A stretch of 64,000 nucleotides of DNA from Cohaesibacter haloalkalitolerans (GTDB taxonomy: Bacteria; Pseudomonadota; Alphaproteobacteria; Rhizobiales; Cohaesibacteraceae), in assembly GCF_003574655.1 (NCBI RefSeq), contig NZ_QNUM01000002.1:620001-684000 (forward strand), written 5' to 3'. The notes beneath the pieces were generated by a model. The model did not search any database and had not been told where the DNA came from. It saw nothing but the letters and a program-made list of their open reading frames with translations. Shown one piece after another: positions 45,972 to 54,408 of the stretch (positions are counted from its first letter, which is position 1; every line of letters begins with the position of its first letter). The translations under genes and the position numbers were made by a program.

Positions 45972-47120
45972 ATGCCCAACGAACTCGATCTTGCAACGGT
46001 CCTCCTGCTTCAGAAAACCGCCTATATCGTGGGCGCGGCGACATTTGTCTATTTGTGGTTCACGTCCTCTCACCTGCCAGCCCTGATCTACCTGACACTC
46101 GGCTTCCTCTTGATGGCCTTTGGCTCGACGCTGGCCGGAATGGGCGAATGGGCCAGTATCCCGCAGAGTATCTGGCAGATGGGTAGCCTTGTCTGTGGCC
46201 TGTGGGGCTATACCTTCATCTGGTTGGGCTTCAGAACCCTCAGCAAGCGCGGGGCCAGCGCACGCGACCTGTTGGCCTTTACGCCAACCACCCTGCTCAT
46301 CGTCATTGCGATGATGACCCATTTCGAACAGGTCAACGCCTATCGTGCAGCCACTTTCAATCTTGTCGCCGCAATGGCCTTTCTGGCAAGTGCCGTGCAG
46401 TTCATGATCGATTACAAGGACGAACCTTTGCGCTCCCGCTACATGATTGCGGCAGTGAGCGGCATTGCCGGGCTGCTCTGTCTCAATGCTGCCGTGGGTT
46501 TTCTCAATCCGCAGCTGTTCATCCTTGATCCCCTGACGGTCTTTTACTACGTCATCGTGCTGAATTTCATTCTGGTGGTGTTTACCGTGGTCTTGCTGTC
46601 CGACCGGGCACACACCAGCCTTCAGCGTCAGGCCCATACAGATCACCTGACCGGCGTTTCCAATCGGCGCTCCTTCTTCATGCAGTTTGCCGGTACTCCG
46701 GCCACGGAGGATGCCCTGCTGCTGCTTGATCTCGACCATTTCAAGCGGGTCAACGACCGCTTCGGCCATGTCGCCGGGGATGTGGTATTGCAGGTCATTG
46801 CCCTGCGGATCAAGTCTTGCCTGCGTCCGGATGACGTTCTGGCCCGTTATGGCGGCGAAGAATTCATCGCCCTTTTGCCAAGGGCCGGCCTGCAGGAAGC
46901 CAACATCATGTGTGAACGCATACGCCATGCGATTTGCCATGAACCAGTCATTGTCAGAGACCAACAGATCCATGTCAGCGCCAGCATCGGGGCTGCCGTT
47001 GCCAGTGATGCCGATGGCACGCTGCAACAGCTGATCAATGCAGCAGATCAGAAGCTCTATCAGGCCAAGGAAAAGGGGCGCAACCGGGTAGAACTGGTGT
47101 GCACCGACAGGGCAGCCTGA
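45972..47120 (+). CDS. Membrane-bound diguanylate cyclase (GGEEF) with I-site
   Basis: The 382-residue protein has about six membrane helices in its first 210 residues and a C-terminal GGDEF domain with TDHLTGVSNRRSF, DLDHFKRVNDRFGHVAGD and RYGGEEF. RPDD five residues before is the RxxD inhibition site, so product feedback is expected. The membrane part has no known sensor motif. The upstream 45860-45971 stretch is very AT-rich with small inverted repeats, a probable promoter. Confidence 0.87.
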   Translation: MPNELDLATVLLLQKTAYIVGAATFVYLWFTSSHLPALIYLTLGFLLMAFGSTLAGMGEWASIPQSIWQMGSLVCGLWGYTFIWLGFRTLSKRGASARDLLAFTPTTLLIVIAMMTHFEQVNAYRAATFNLVAAMAFLASAVQFMIDYKDEPLRSRYMIAAVSGIAGLLCLNAAVGFLNPQLFILDPLTVFYYVIVLNFILVVFTVVLLSDRAHTSLQRQAHTDHLTGVSNRRSFFMQFAGTPATEDALLLLDLDHFKRVNDRFGHVAGDVVLQVIALRIKSCLRPDDVLARYGGEEFIALLPRAGLQEANIMCERIRHAICHEPVIVRDQQIHVSASIGAAVASDADGTLQQLINAADQKLYQAKEKGRNRVELVCTDRAA

Positions 47121-47319
47121 CCCCTCTCAGCCTCACTCACCGGCAGTCTGCCCGGAGCAGAATGCTCCGGTGTCCTTCACGTCTTCTCAAACCAGCGTGA
47201 TCTCACGTCCCCTGACGAAACTACGCCACAATGTGTCGCCACAGTTGACTTCTGGTTGATGGAGGTCTTCAGGACAACACCTTCATGCAAGCCACAGGTT
47301 TCATGATCGGGAGGATATC

Positions 47320-48000
47320 ATGCCCATCGCTCGCTCCAGACGTTCGCCCCTTGTCACGCAGTTTCCAGCTACACCGCTTCTGGCTCTGGCCCTGTGGGCC
47401 CTTGCCCTGCTTCCCCTTGCCCTCGCCATGACGACGCCCCCGGCCAACGCGCAGCAGACGCTGAAGACCGCGATCTTTGCCGGTGGCTGCTTCTGGTGTG
47501 TGGAGAGCGATTTCGATCATGTTCCCGGTGTTGTGGAAACGATCTCCGGCTATTCCGGCGGCAGCACCACCGAGAATGTCACCTACAAGAACCATACCGC
47601 CGCCGGGCACCGGGAAGTGGTCAAGATCACCTATGACAGCAGCAAGATCAGCTACAATGCCCTGCTCAACATTTTCTGGCGCTCGGTTGACCCGACAGAC
47701 AAGGATGGCCAGTTCTGCGACCGGGGACACAGCTATACGACGGCAATCTACACGTTGAATGAAGAGCAGGAGCAGATCGCCAAGGCGTCGAAGGCGGCTC
47801 TGGAAGCCAGCGGCAAGCTATCCGCCCCGATTGCAACAGAGATTGCGCCCGCCGGGCCGTTCTTTGTGGCCGAGGATTATCATCAGAACTATTATGCCAA
47901 GAATCCCGTGCGCTATACCTATTATCGCTTTGCCTGCGGGCGTGACGCCCGCATCGAGCAGGTCTGGGGCAAGGAAGCCCATATGGGCATCGAGAAATAG
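47320..48000 (+). CDS. msrA: Peptide-methionine (S)-S-oxide reductase MsrA, exported
   Basis: The 226-residue enzyme repairs oxidised methionine. It has a signal peptide (LLALALWALALLPLALAM, then PANAQ) so it works in the periplasm, which is unusual because many MsrA are cytoplasmic. The active-site motif is AGGCFWCVES, followed by GYSGGSTTENVTY, AGHREVVKI and DRGHSYTTAIY, and the tail QVWGKEAHMGIEK. GGGAGGA precedes the start at five bases. No MsrB partner lies next to it, so the R form would be handled elsewhere. Confidence 0.93.
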   Translation: MPIARSRRSPLVTQFPATPLLALALWALALLPLALAMTTPPANAQQTLKTAIFAGGCFWCVESDFDHVPGVVETISGYSGGSTTENVTYKNHTAAGHREVVKITYDSSKISYNALLNIFWRSVDPTDKDGQFCDRGHSYTTAIYTLNEEQEQIAKASKAALEASGKLSAPIATEIAPAGPFFVAEDYHQNYYAKNPVRYTYYRFACGRDARIEQVWGKEAHMGIEK

Positions 48001-48019
48001 TCCCGCAGGAGTGGAGACG

Positions 48020-48042
48020 GGACGCGCCCTTCGGGGCCGTCC
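48020..48042 (+). terminator. Hairpin after msrA, possible terminator
   Basis: GGACG and CGTCC pair around an inner GCCC-TTCG-GGGC hairpin with a UUCG tetraloop, with an internal mismatch between. A pyrimidine-rich run (TTCCGCCCTTTCCTCTCC) follows on the plus strand, about 20 bases after the stop. Confidence 0.35.
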
Positions 48043-48206
48043 TTCCGCCCTTTCCTCTCCTTCCGGCTGCTCTTCATGCCCTCTTATGGGGCTTGCTGAA
48101 TAGGCATTTCCCCACCCGATCTTTTGCTCTAGGCTCGCCGCGACAGGGTGATCGATTCCCCGAACAGATCTCCCTCACCGACCATATGATAGCAAGGATA
48201 ATGGGC

Positions 48207-48548
48207 ATGAAACTCTTCGGCATCAAAAGCTGTGATACCTGCCGCAAGGCACTCAAGACACTGGAGCAGGCAGGCAAGCCTGTGACCTTTGTGGATCTGC
48301 GCGGCGATGATTTCGGGGCCGATGATCTGGACCGCTGGCTCAGCAAGGTCGACTGGGAATTGCTGCTCAATCGAAAATCGACATCCTGGCGAGCCCTTGC
48401 CGACAGTGACAAGGAAGACATGGACAGGGAGAAGGCTCGCGCCCTGATGCTTGCCAATCCGACTCTCATCAAGCGACCGGTTACCGAGACAGGCGATGAG
48501 ATTGTCGTGGGATTTGGCAGCGCCCAACAGGCCACCCTGCTGGGCTGA
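48207..48548 (+). CDS. ArsC/Spx-family thioredoxin-fold reductase
   Basis: The 113-residue protein begins MKLFGIKSCDTCRKALKTLE, with a CxxC in SCDTCRKA, and ends with the family stretch LIKRPVTETGDEIVVGFGSA. It belongs to the YffB/ArsC-related group of glutathione-dependent thiol reductases, different from the ArsC at 26246, which has a single active Cys. AAGGA lies 8 bases before ATG 48207, so I reject the open frame back to 48093. It is convergent with the CHASE4-GGDEF gene (gap 5 bases). Confidence 0.8.
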   Translation: MKLFGIKSCDTCRKALKTLEQAGKPVTFVDLRGDDFGADDLDRWLSKVDWELLLNRKSTSWRALADSDKEDMDREKARALMLANPTLIKRPVTETGDEIVVGFGSAQQATLLG

Positions 48549-48553
48549 CGCCA

Positions 48554-50080
48554 CTAACCGGCTTTTGCCAGCATTGACTTCAACTGTTCAAGCCCTTCTT
48601 CGGGGCTGGCAATGTGACTCTCGGCTGTCTTTCCCCGGATCTGCCCGGCGAAAGACACGCATCCGCGGCCTTTTTCCTTGGACAGATAGAGCGCCTCATC
48701 GGCACCGCGCAAGGCGGATTTGACCGTTGCCGCATCCTCCGGCCACAGGGACACTCCAATGGAAGCCCCAACCTCGGCCACGCCTCCGGTCACCAGGATC
48801 GGAGAGCACACATCGGCAATCAGCCCTTCACAAAGCGTGCGCAATTCATCCTTTTCCTTGTGGCCATAGATCAGGATGTTGAATTCATCTCCCCCGACGC
48901 GTGAGACGATGCCGGATTTGCCCAAGCGTTCGGCGATGCGCGAGGAAACGACAGCCAGCACTTCATCACCGGCTTCATGACCGAAACTGTCGTTCACCGC
49001 CTTGAAGCGATCCAGATCGAGGCAGAGAATGGCACAGTGCGCGTGCTTCTTGTGAACGATAGCGGATTCCAGCTCCTTGTCGAAAAACAGCCGGTTCGGC
49101 AGGCCGGTGAGCGCGTCATGCAGGGCGAGAAAGCGGTTCTGCTCCTCGCTTTTCTGCAGCGCATGCAAGACATGGCTGAAACGCAGGGCAATCAGCAAAA
49201 GGGTGATGGCGGCAACGATGAAGGGGGCTGCCAATACAGGCATGGTCTGGTTCCAGATCGTCTGGGAAGGGTTTTCCGGCGTCCAGCGTGCGTGGACGAT
49301 CCGGCCATCCGGCAAGGTCACAATGGGCAGAGAGCCACTTGTGCTGACCGGTTCTTTCAAGAAAGCGAAGTGAAAGTCCTTGAGGTTGAGCTTGTCACTG
49401 GCATGGGCAAGATAGTCCTTGTCGATCGCCCTGATCGTGAAGAGGATGTTCGGATGCATGTCCTTGTTTTCGACCGCCACGTCAGACGCAATTACCTGTG
49501 CGTAGGTGAAGGCCAGATGCCCATTGATGTCCCGGATGGACCAGGCAAAACGACCCTCGTCGATGCCCACCAGTTCATCCTCTCTCAGCAGAGCTGCAGC
49601 CTTTAGCTTCGGAGCCGTGAACTCATATCTGAACTTCTTGCGCGCCTCTTCGACCAGATCGGCATTGTCAGAGATTATGGCGTCCCCCTGCCCGGCCTTC
49701 AGGCGTGTATCCTTCAGAACGGCCACCGTGGTCTTATTGTCTGGCGCGACAACAAAGGTCATCAGCAGCCCGAAATCAGACCAGAGCCAGTCGGTGATAT
49801 TATCGAAGATGAACTTTTCATCAAGCGCGCCAGACAACGCTTCATAGGAATCATCCCAGTCGGAAATCTGGGATTGGGCGTGGGCGAACAGAAGAAGCTC
49901 GTGGTTGAGCTCATGCTTGACAAGCTGGCGTTCCTGCTTGTGTCGGACATCATCGGCGATTTCGCCAGAGCGCTTGAGAAGATAATAGTTGGAGAAGGCG
50001 AGAGCCATGAAAACACCAAGGCATGCCAAGACAATCACGACGCCGTAGTTGACTCTTATGCTGCCGGTTTTGAGACTCAT
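48554..50080 (-). CDS. CHASE4-GGDEF diguanylate cyclase lacking an I-site
   Basis: The 508-residue protein has an N-terminal membrane helix, a periplasmic CHASE4-type sensor with HAQSQISDWDDSYEALSG (the WDD signature), a second helix (APFIVAAITLLLIALRFSHV) and a C-terminal GGDEF domain with DALTGLPNRLFF and RVGGDEFNILIYG. At the place of RxxD is GKSG, so no product-inhibition site, unlike the other two GGDEF proteins here. A periplasmic small molecule probably sets its output. AAGGCAAGCAG precedes the ATG. Confidence 0.86.
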   Translation of the reverse strand: MSLKTGSIRVNYGVVIVLACLGVFMALAFSNYYLLKRSGEIADDVRHKQERQLVKHELNHELLLFAHAQSQISDWDDSYEALSGALDEKFIFDNITDWLWSDFGLLMTFVVAPDNKTTVAVLKDTRLKAGQGDAIISDNADLVEEARKKFRYEFTAPKLKAAALLREDELVGIDEGRFAWSIRDINGHLAFTYAQVIASDVAVENKDMHPNILFTIRAIDKDYLAHASDKLNLKDFHFAFLKEPVSTSGSLPIVTLPDGRIVHARWTPENPSQTIWNQTMPVLAAPFIVAAITLLLIALRFSHVLHALQKSEEQNRFLALHDALTGLPNRLFFDKELESAIVHKKHAHCAILCLDLDRFKAVNDSFGHEAGDEVLAVVSSRIAERLGKSGIVSRVGGDEFNILIYGHKEKDELRTLCEGLIADVCSPILVTGGVAEVGASIGVSLWPEDAATVKSALRGADEALYLSKEKGRGCVSFAGQIRGKTAESHIASPEEGLEQLKSMLAKAG

Positions 50081-50769
50081 CTGCTTGCCTTTTGTTCCAT
50101 TTTTTATGCAACACTGCGCTCAAAAGCTGAAATTCACGTTATAAATCTTGGTTTCCAAACCGTTAATTGACCAGTTTGACGCTTTGTTCAAAGTGTATCT
50201 CGGTTGAACAAACCTAAAATACTTGCATTATACAAAGGCTTCGCAATTCAAAAAGTGCCCCTAATAAGAACCCACTCGATATACTCGGCGATGTCCCGTT
50301 CTTCTTTTGGTTGTATTTCCCTGCTGTCGTTGCTTCCGGTTTGGGCGCATCAGCTCAGCTACAAGACGCACCGGAGACTCAACCTTGCCTTCTCGCCCGA
50401 ATGGGTCCTTCCCGCAAAGGCAAAAGACAGTTCCGGAACTGTGGAGCTAGAAGAAGAATATTTCGCCCAAATCCTTCTCACCGGCTATTACACCGTTATT
50501 CTTGACTTAAGCGCTTTGGTGCCAGGAATGCTCCTGATCGGCCTTTCCCACTCCGATGTTGACAGACGAAAACCACTTGTCCTAAATCATCCTCGACAAA
50601 TTCCGACAACGCAGGGTAAGGCCTTGCAAGCTTCATCAAACTAGGAGTTAGAAGCTTCTGGCCGATTGGGTAACCAGGATCATCAGAACCACTGCAACTG
50701 ATAAGCCTATTGCCAAACCATCCATTTGCGCCTCCTTCCAGCCAATGCACGTCCAAGAGACGGAACCAC
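50081..50769. other. Long AT-rich intergenic region left of the biosynthetic operon
   Basis: These 689 bases separate the GGDEF gene and the ATP-grasp operon. The first 300 are much AT-richer than the neighbours. An open plus-strand frame (50204-50644) has no ribosome site and an unlikely composition, so I do not call it. One microprotein candidate (50648-50725, minus) has strong support and is listed alone. The promoter of the operon must lie over or beside it. Confidence 0.5.
50648..50725 (-). CDS. Candidate 25-residue single-helix membrane microprotein
   Basis: The frame from ATG 50725 encodes a 25-residue peptide, MDGLAIGLSVAVVLMILV then TQSARSF, that is one hydrophobic helix with a short basic end. 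GGAAGGAGG stands five bases before the ATG, a textbook ribosome site. Such peptides often regulate or stabilise membrane proteins. It is divergent from the ATP-grasp gene, with only 44 bases between the start codons. I recognise no family. Confidence 0.5.
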   Translation of the reverse strand: MDGLAIGLSVAVVLMILVTQSARSF

Positions 50770-51846
50770 ATGCAACAAATCCCGACATCACAGGTCGAAC
50801 TGGACCTGATATCCCAGAAATTCGTTGATGCAGCAAATGCGCGCGGCATTGAAACAAGCGTCAAGATCGACGAAACCGACCAGCGGCAGTGGTTGGCCTT
50901 CTCGGTTGGTGAGACAGAATATCTCTGGTCGATCGGCGTCCCCGGCACCGCAGCATGCGATTGTGCATTGCTCCAGAACCACCCCCATCACTGGGGTACC
51001 ATGGGGCAGAATATCAACCGCGAGGCGCTTATCCTGACATGCGACAAGATTCTGACCAAGCAGCATCTGCTTGCAAAGGGTTTCTCGGTTCCCAAGGGTT
51101 TCATGTTCCGGCGCCGAAACATCGCAGAAGCCTATGCGGCATTTGATGCCTTTAATGGTCCGATCTGTGTCAAACCCAACAACGGCTCTTTGGGCAACCA
51201 TGTTCATCCCGGGCTCACCAACAGGGAATGGTACCAGAAGGCCATCGACGACGTGGCAGCAAGCTACCCCAAGGTCCTCGTTGAGGAGAGCGTGGAAGGG
51301 TCACATTTCCGATTTTTCTACGTCCATCCAAAGGTCGTCGGTATCAGACATGGCTTGCCAATGCATGTGGTTGGTGATGGCGTCTCATCAGTGCGTCAAC
51401 TCACCGACGCAAGGAACAAGGAACGCAGGAAGCGAGCTATTCCATCGCAAATGCCCTTTCCTGTTACCGATTTCATGCTGGATTATCTCGCTCGGACTGG
51501 CTGGTCAATGGACGACATTCCTGCCGTATCCGAAAAGGTTTATCTCAGTGGTGCATCCAATGGCACAGCAGGAGCCGACACAATCCTGTGCTGGGATGAG
51601 ATACATCCCAGTTACCGGGAGCTTGTAGAGAAAGCTTGCGCCTCCTTTCCGGGGCTTTTTATCACCGGTGCGGACATCATCATCAAGGATATTGCCCAAC
51701 CTGCCAGACCGGATAACTATTGGCTTCTCGAGGTCAACATGAACCCGGCCATGGCGGGGTTTTATTATCCCTGGGCGGGTGAACCGGTGGATCTTGCCAC
51801 CAAGGTGATGGATATGCTCCATGCCCGCAGCGCCGGAACCTTTTAA
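50770..51846 (+). CDS. ATP-grasp ligase, cyanophycin synthetase/GshF-like
   Basis: The 358-residue protein has the ATP-grasp order: a lead domain with HHWGTMGQNINREALIL, KQHLLAKGFSVPKGF, the ATP-binding ICVKPNNGSLGNHV, VVGDGVSSVRQLTDARNK and the metal site LLEVNMNPAMAGFYY. The family activates a carboxylate as acyl phosphate and joins it to an amine or thiol; cyanophycin synthetase and GshF do so with amino acids. Nothing tells the exact substrate. I start at ATG 50770 rather than the open frame at 50710. It leads the four-gene unit ending at 54202, with gaps of 62, 80 and 54 bases. Confidence 0.8.
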   Translation: MQQIPTSQVELDLISQKFVDAANARGIETSVKIDETDQRQWLAFSVGETEYLWSIGVPGTAACDCALLQNHPHHWGTMGQNINREALILTCDKILTKQHLLAKGFSVPKGFMFRRRNIAEAYAAFDAFNGPICVKPNNGSLGNHVHPGLTNREWYQKAIDDVAASYPKVLVEESVEGSHFRFFYVHPKVVGIRHGLPMHVVGDGVSSVRQLTDARNKERRKRAIPSQMPFPVTDFMLDYLARTGWSMDDIPAVSEKVYLSGASNGTAGADTILCWDEIHPSYRELVEKACASFPGLFITGADIIIKDIAQPARPDNYWLLEVNMNPAMAGFYYPWAGEPVDLATKVMDMLHARSAGTF

Positions 51847-51908
51847 GCCAAACGTGGAAAAGGGGCGTGCGTCCCCCTGCATAAAGATCATCAGGAAGCT
51901 TGATACCC

Positions 51909-52163
51909 ATGACCGAATTGAATGACATTAGCCTCGAGGCCCTTATCCGCTGGATGAAGCTGCATCTGGCAACCGTGTTGGGCGAACCCGTGGAACAGAT
52001 TGCCACCGATGCATGCCTGTCGGATTTTGATCTGGACTCGATCGATGCCGTCACAATGGCATTTGAAATGGAGGAGCGGTTTGGCATTCCCGTCAATCCG
52101 GAGACCTTCATGGAAGGCGATCTTCAGATCGGGCAGATCGCAGCCACGATCTCCCAAGGATGA
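51909..52163 (+). CDS. Free acyl/peptidyl carrier protein
   Basis: The 84-residue protein has a carrier fold: four helices with LSDFDLDSIDAVTMAF, in which Ser44 is the phosphopantetheine site (DSI, as in many aminoacyl and acyl carriers), and EERFGIPVNPETFMEGDLQI at the end. It would hold a building block as a thioester made by the neighbouring ligase. It is not beside fatty-acid genes, so it is probably not the housekeeping AcpP. AGGAAG precedes ATG 51909. Confidence 0.88.
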   Translation: MTELNDISLEALIRWMKLHLATVLGEPVEQIATDACLSDFDLDSIDAVTMAFEMEERFGIPVNPETFMEGDLQIGQIAATISQG

Positions 52164-52243
52164 AGCAAGGGTGAAGCTTCGGCTCGTCTGGAGATCTGCC
52201 GCTTGTTCCGATCCGCTCCCATCCAACCCGTTTGGACAAAACA

Positions 52244-53008
52244 ATGCGTAAACACGACGTCTACACCCGTTGGGACTATATCCGTGAGGAGATTTCTCTG
52301 GACGCTCTGTCAAGGGAAGATCAGGCCAGGTTTGATCTCATCTGCACCAACATAATGCGGCAGCGGGAACGGGTCGCAAAATTTGCCCACACCCAGTGCG
52401 GTGACATGCTGGTGTGGAATCCGGACGGACCGCTTCCCCCTTTATGCTGGTGCTTCAATGATTGGAGCGAGGCAATGCTGTTCTCGCGCAAACTCAGCCC
52501 GCAGCAACCCTTTTTTGCCAGCCTCTCGATGCACGCCAACACGGCGGACTGGCTGGCCAAAACGCGTTTTAACGACCTGCTGGCAAAGCGATATCTCGAT
52601 TCCATGGAAGATATCATTGCCGACAAGCCCGTTCTGGTCGGGGGCAATTGTCAGGGGGCGCCGATTGCCGAATCCATGGTCCAGCAGCTGGCAGGTCGCC
52701 GCGGCCCGATGCCGTTTCTGATCACCCTTGAGTATATTGGCCGGCGCAGTGGTGAGTGGCCCCGCCTGATGCTGTTTGGCAAGCAGAGCCGCTTCAACCC
52801 GTTTGACAATGGCCATGACCCCTTGCCTTACTGGCAGGAAAGGGGAAAACACTTTGCATGGGCAACACTTTCCGTCGGCCACGGCCAGTATTTCAAGGAG
52901 CCGAACATCGACGTTCTGGCCAGGGTCGTTGCGCAGATGTCCGGTCGATTGTCCCGCTCCGAACCCTTGCCGCAAGGCCCCTTCGAGCTACCAGCCCTTG
53001 CAGGATGA
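52244..53008 (+). CDS. Alpha/beta-hydrolase with Cys nucleophile (thioesterase/acyltransferase-like)
   Basis: The 254-residue protein has the nucleophile elbow GGNCQGAPIA with Cys136 where hydrolases usually have Ser, and a late His213 in SVGHGQYFKEPN. PHA synthases share a Gly-x-Cys-x-Gly elbow and use it to hold an acyl chain, which suggests an acyltransferase or thioesterase that takes its acyl group from the carrier protein next door. The N-terminal 100 residues are unusual, with CWCFNDWSEAM. The start at ATG 52244 has GGACAAAACA before it; a TTG at 52232 is possible. The catalytic acid is not certain. Confidence 0.68.
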   Translation: MRKHDVYTRWDYIREEISLDALSREDQARFDLICTNIMRQRERVAKFAHTQCGDMLVWNPDGPLPPLCWCFNDWSEAMLFSRKLSPQQPFFASLSMHANTADWLAKTRFNDLLAKRYLDSMEDIIADKPVLVGGNCQGAPIAESMVQQLAGRRGPMPFLITLEYIGRRSGEWPRLMLFGKQSRFNPFDNGHDPLPYWQERGKHFAWATLSVGHGQYFKEPNIDVLARVVAQMSGRLSRSEPLPQGPFELPALAG

Positions 53009-53062
53009 AGCGGACCCAGACCGCAGCCTGAGCGGTTCACCCGGTGGCCTCAGGTGAACCGA

Positions 53063-54202
53063 ATGCAAGGCAATACCATTTGCCAGAGAGGATGGCGCAG
53101 TCCTTTGTCTATCATTACGATCGGTTATCTCCCTATCTGGGAAACACTCTTTCATGAAGTCTATCCGCCACAGCGTCTGCGCGCTCTTGCCGCCGAAGCA
53201 GCATTGCAGGAAGCCCGGATCAGTGTCCTTGACCTGTCCGATTGCGATCCGGCTGAGGGGACCATCCTGACCCATTCGGTTTCGGCTCAAGGCCAGATTT
53301 CAGGGCGCCTCCCACTTCCCGATGTCGTGTTTTTTCTGGGCACCCCGACCATAGGTTCGACCATGGACTGGCAAGAACCGTTGATTGACTGGATCAAGGC
53401 AAGCCGTCCCCATGTCGCTGATGTTGGGATTGAAAAGACAGAACTGCGATCGGTGTTCACCAACAGCCCGTGTGAGAAATATCTTCTGCCCGATGCGGAA
53501 GTTCCTAAGGACCAAACTGCGGCAAGGGTGCGCGCATTTGCGCTTGAGCAGGGAGGGGTGGTGATCAAGCGCTCAAGCAGTGCCCGGGGAGTGGGGCTGT
53601 TCTTCATCCTGCGGGAACAGGATCACTGGGTTGCCCGGTTCAAGCAGACCACGCTGCGGGGAACACTCGATGAAGCCGTCGATGCGGTTGTAAGCCGCAT
53701 AGCCGGGCGATTGCGCTATCGCGATTTCCTCATGCAGCGCCATGTCCGTTCGGTTGCCAGCGACGGGCGCCCGCTGGACATTCGCGTCCATGTTCACAAG
53801 CGCCCCGGCGGCTCATGGGATGTTGTCCGCTCCTATGTCCGACTGGCCGAATGCGGCATGCCAATGACCAATATCAGTCAGGGCGGCTATCAGGGACCGC
53901 TTGCCGGTGCCATGGAGCACCGCAGCCACAGGCGCGCCGAGGAGATCGAGGCGGAAGCGCACGCGGCCGCCATCGAGATTGCCCGGCAGCAGGACAGAAG
54001 CGCATCGTGCCCGCTGTCCGAGCTTGGCATCGACTTCCTGATCGACGAGGATGATCGGCTGTGGCTGATTGAAACCAACACTCTGCCCGGCAGCCAGCTG
54101 CATGAGCATCAAAGGGCGGTCTTCCACATCGAGTATGTTCGCTGGATCGCCGAACAAGGCTTGTCATCCCCTCGTCCGGGGGGTGAGCCCCAATTTCGAT
54201 AA
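53063..54202 (+). CDS. ATP-grasp ligase, YheC/YheD-like
   Basis: The 379-residue protein differs from the first ligase. It has a lead with ITIGYLPIWETLFHEVYPPQ and FFLGTPTIGSTMD, the ATP-binding GVVIKRSSSARGVGLFFI, then LDIRVHVHKRPGGSWDVV and the metal site ELGIDFLIDEDDRLWLIETN. These match YheC/YheD-type ATP-grasp proteins of spore coats and some peptide pathways. With the carrier protein and hydrolase it could add a second amino acid or similar acid. AGGTGA precedes ATG 53063; a GTG at 53054 is possible. Confidence 0.78.
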   Translation: MQGNTICQRGWRSPLSIITIGYLPIWETLFHEVYPPQRLRALAAEAALQEARISVLDLSDCDPAEGTILTHSVSAQGQISGRLPLPDVVFFLGTPTIGSTMDWQEPLIDWIKASRPHVADVGIEKTELRSVFTNSPCEKYLLPDAEVPKDQTAARVRAFALEQGGVVIKRSSSARGVGLFFILREQDHWVARFKQTTLRGTLDEAVDAVVSRIAGRLRYRDFLMQRHVRSVASDGRPLDIRVHVHKRPGGSWDVVRSYVRLAECGMPMTNISQGGYQGPLAGAMEHRSHRRAEEIEAEAHAAAIEIARQQDRSASCPLSELGIDFLIDEDDRLWLIETNTLPGSQLHEHQRAVFHIEYVRWIAEQGLSSPRPGGEPQFR

Positions 54203-54408
54203 CACTCCCCGGCTCTGAAGTGGCTCAGGCTGTGCAAACCCGGCGCACGAAGCTGCACGGAGGAGCCAACAGATCAACACCTCAAGAAGGGATGACGGGT
54301 GAAGCGGAGCGCGCCAAGAGCGCCTTTGCCGCGTTGAGTTCAGACCGATTGCTGCCACCAAGGAAGACGCCACAAGCCAAAGCCCACTGCCGACGGTTGG
54401 AGGAAAGC

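Noticed and set aside
50204-50644. A 146-codon plus-strand frame before the biosynthetic operon
   Set aside because: No ribosome site before its start and no domain; the weak hydrophobic pieces do not form a clear membrane protein. It could be a remnant, but I cannot support it.
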